Assembly (NCBI RefSeq): GCF_019038465.1
Contig: NZ_JAFKRH010000030.1
Coordinates: 1-64,000 of the forward strand
Length of the DNA: 64,000 bases
Origin: Synechococcus sp. CCY 0621
GTDB taxonomy: Bacteria; Cyanobacteriota; Cyanobacteriia; PCC-6307; Cyanobiaceae
Direction: 5' to 3'
The stretch's first letter is position 1. Every line of letters starts with the position of its first letter. The translations under genes were made by a program, and so were the position numbers. Under the pieces are notes generated by a model. It ran no database searches, had not been told where the DNA came from, and worked only from the letters and a program-made list of their open reading frames with translations. This document shows positions 62,022 through 64,000 of the stretch, one piece after another.

Positions 62022-63647
62022 ATGGCCCGCGATCCCGGCCGGGTATTGATTTTCGATACCACCCTCCGCGACGGGGAGCAGTCCCCCGGCGCCAGCCTCA
62101 ACCTCGAGGAGAAGCTCGCGATCGCCCAGCAGCTGGCCCGCCTGGGGGTGGACATCATCGAAGCCGGCTTCCCCTTCGCCAGCAGCGGCGATTTTCACGC
62201 CGTTCAAAAGATCGCCGCCACCGTGGGCACCCCGGACGGGCCCGTGATCTGCGGCCTGGCCCGGGCCGCCAGCGGAGACATCAAGGCCTGCGCCGAAGCC
62301 GTGGCCCCGGCGGCCCACCGGCGCATCCACACCTTCATCGCCACCAGCGACATCCATCTGGAGCACAAGCTCCGCAAGACCCGCGCCGAGGTGCTCGCCA
62401 TCACCGCGGAGATGGTGGCCTACGCCCGCTCCCTGGTCGACGACGTGGAGTTCTCCTGCGAGGACGCCGGCCGCAGCGACCCTGAGTTCATGCATCAGGT
62501 GATCGAGGCGGCAATCAACGCTGGCGCCACCACCATCAACATCCCCGACACGGTGGGCTACACCACCCCGGCGGAATTCGGCGAGATCATCGCCGGCATC
62601 AACCGCTCGGTGCCCAACATCGACCAGGCGGTGATCTCGGTGCATGGGCACAACGATCTCGGTCTGGCCGTCGCCAACTTCCTCGAGGCCGTCAAGAACG
62701 GCGCCCGCCAGCTGGAGTGCACCATCAACGGCATCGGCGAACGGGCCGGCAACGCTTCCCTCGAGGAGCTGGTGATGGCGCTGCACGTCCGCCGCAGCTA
62801 CTTCAATCCGTTCCTGGGCCGGCCGGCGGAGCAGCGCGACCCTCTCACCAACGTGCGCACCGAGGAGATCACCAAGACCTCCCGGCTGGTGTCCAACCTC
62901 ACCGGCATGGCGGTGCAGCCCAACAAGGCGATCGTGGGCGCCAATGCCTTCGCCCATGAGTCCGGCATCCACCAGGACGGGGTGCTCAAGAACCGGCTCA
63001 CCTACGAGATCATCGACGCCCGCACCGTCGGCCTGGCCGACAACCGCCTCTCCCTCGGCAAGCTCTCGGGCCGCAGTGCCTTCCGGGCCCGGCTGGAGGA
63101 GCTCGGCTACACCCTGGAGCGCACCGACCTCGACGACGCCTTCGCCCGCTTCAAGGAGTTGGCCGACCGCAAGCGGGAGATCACCGACCGGGATCTGGAG
63201 GCGATCGTCAGTGAGCAGGTGCAGCAACAGGACGGCCCCCGTTACGTCCTTCAGTCGGTGCAGGTGAGCTGTGGCACCAACCTGCAGCCCACCGCCACCG
63301 TCACCCTTCGGGATGGCGATGGCATCGATCTGACCGAGGCGGCGATCGGCACCGGTCCTGTGGATGCGGTCTGCCAGGCGCTCAACCACCTGGCCCAGGT
63401 GCCGAACGAGCTGGTGGAGTTCAGCATCAAGTCCGTCACCGAGGGCATCGACGCCATGGGTGAGGTGACGATCCGCCTGCGCCACCAGGGGGTGCTCTAT
63501 TCGGGCCATGCAGCCGACACCGACATCGTCGTGGCGGCGGCCCAGGCCTTCGTCAACGCCCTCAACCGGCTCGTCTCCGGCAGCCAGCGCGCCCCGCTCC
63601 ACCCCCAGAAGACGGCCCTTCCGGTGGCGGAACTGCCGCGTCTGTGA
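62022..63647 (+). CDS. leuA: 2-Isopropylmalate synthase
   Basis: First enzyme of leucine synthesis, condensing acetyl-CoA with 2-oxoisovalerate. The 541-residue protein has the catalytic [15 protein letters not shown], metal histidines in [30 protein letters not shown], and a complete C-terminal regulatory domain (about 395-520) that binds leucine in the family. Its TGA is overlapped by the GTG of the next gene. Confidence 0.94.
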   Translation: MARDPGRVLIFDTTLRDGEQSPGASLNLEEKLAIAQQLARLGVDIIEAGFPFASSGDFHAVQKIAATVGTPDGPVICGLARAASGDIKACAEAVAPAAHRRIHTFIATSDIHLEHKLRKTRAEVLAITAEMVAYARSLVDDVEFSCEDAGRSDPEFMHQVIEAAINAGATTINIPDTVGYTTPAEFGEIIAGINRSVPNIDQAVISVHGHNDLGLAVANFLEAVKNGARQLECTINGIGERAGNASLEELVMALHVRRSYFNPFLGRPAEQRDPLTNVRTEEITKTSRLVSNLTGMAVQPNKAIVGANAFAHESGIHQDGVLKNRLTYEIIDARTVGLADNRLSLGKLSGRSAFRARLEELGYTLERTDLDDAFARFKELADRKREITDRDLEAIVSEQVQQQDGPRYVLQSVQVSCGTNLQPTATVTLRDGDGIDLTEAAIGTGPVDAVCQALNHLAQVPNELVEFSIKSVTEGIDAMGEVTIRLRHQGVLYSGHAADTDIVVAAAQAFVNALNRLVSGSQRAPLHPQKTALPVAELPRL

Positions 63648-64000
63648 ACGCCCCCAACCGCTCCCCGCTGGCCACCGGGCTGCAGCTCGCCCTGCTGCTG
63701 CTGGTGGCGGTGCTGCTGCTGCTGCCCCTGCTGTGGCTGGTCAGCACCTCCCTGAAGGGGCCGGCGGAGGACATCTTCACCAGCCCCCCGGCCCTGCTGC
63801 CGAGCCAGCCGAGCCTGGAGGCCTACGGCCGCCTGTTCGCCGCCAATCCCATGGGCACCTACCTGCTCAACAGCACCATCGTCAGCGCCCTGGCGGTGCT
63901 GGCCAACCTGCTGTTCTGCTCCCTGGCGGCCTATCCCCTGGCCCGGATGCGCTTCCGCGGCCGCGGGCTGGTGCTGGCCCTGGTGGTGGCCACGATCCTG
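63644..64000 (+). CDS. Carbohydrate ABC transporter permease (MalG-like), 3' truncated by window end
   Basis: 119 codons of a permease beginning at GTG 63644 within the leuA stop. One membrane helix near residues 13-35 is followed by [20 protein letters not shown] and a second helix starting around [20 protein letters not shown], ending in [14 protein letters not shown]; this is the MalG/UgpE class. The rest lies outside the window, so the substrate is unknown. Confidence 0.85.
   Translation, partial: MNAPNRSPLATGLQLALLLLVAVLLLLPLLWLVSTSLKGPAEDIFTSPPALLPSQPSLEAYGRLFAANPMGTYLLNSTIVSALAVLANLLFCSLAAYPLARMRFRGRGLVLALVVATIL

Overview
The window is chromosomal DNA of a GC-rich cyanobacterium, most probably a Cyanobium/Synechococcus-type picocyanobacterium. 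It carries psbA (photosystem II D1), an MntC-MntA-MntB manganese ABC transporter, phylloquinone genes menD and menB, an NdhF-NdhD-CupA-CupS CO2-uptake module, glgA, a GH57 glucan-branching enzyme, and several proteins of families seen mainly in cyanobacteria (DUF760, DUF4336). No rRNA, tRNA, CRISPR array or transposase was recognised. No stretch longer than about 300 bases lacks a gene.

Layout. 1-8064 is ordinary core: the psbA 3' end, mntCAB with a coupled DUF4336 gene, DUF760, lepB, menD-menB. 8106-29897 is an accessory island of signalling and exopolysaccharide (EPS) genes, lower in GC in its middle part. 30459-42999 returns to mostly housekeeping genes: L,D-transpeptidase, glgA, murF, pyrC, def and membrane proteins, plus a formyltransferase/deacetylase pair. 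43021-49762 holds ion transport: an SLC13/TrkA-C carrier, a KimA-like potassium carrier and a P2-type ATPase. 49934-55125 is the CO2-uptake operon, which runs with overlapping codons into an AapJQMP-type amino-acid ABC transporter (55122-60352). The end holds the GH57 enzyme, leuA and a truncated sugar ABC permease.

The main find is the island. A divergent control region (21952-22129) separates two gene runs. Leftward: polysaccharide export (Wza-like), co-polymerase (Wzz/GumC-like) and Wzy-like polymerase genes, followed on the same strand by an H-NOX haem sensor, a large HNOBA-hybrid histidine kinase with an Hpt domain, and a receiver-PP2C (RsbU-like) phosphatase that faces a free-standing STAS protein. 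Rightward: pyruvyltransferase, GT4, Wzx flippase, two GT2s, PssD/PssE-like subunits, then a phosphoglycosyl transferase whose N-terminus is a STAS (anti-anti-sigma) domain, coupled by a 4-base overlap to an RsbW-like GHKL kinase. Together these are all the parts of a partner switch (PP2C, STAS, kinase) under an H-NOX input, with one STAS switch domain built into the enzyme expected to start EPS synthesis. The direct reading is nitric oxide (or O2) -> H-NOX -> phosphorelay -> PP2C -> STAS dephosphorylation -> EPS initiation. The parts and gene order are seen in the sequence; the circuit and its sign are inference.

Left of this lies a second signalling block: a PAS protein and two hybrid kinases in one operon, and a GAF protein with a degenerate GGDEF domain.
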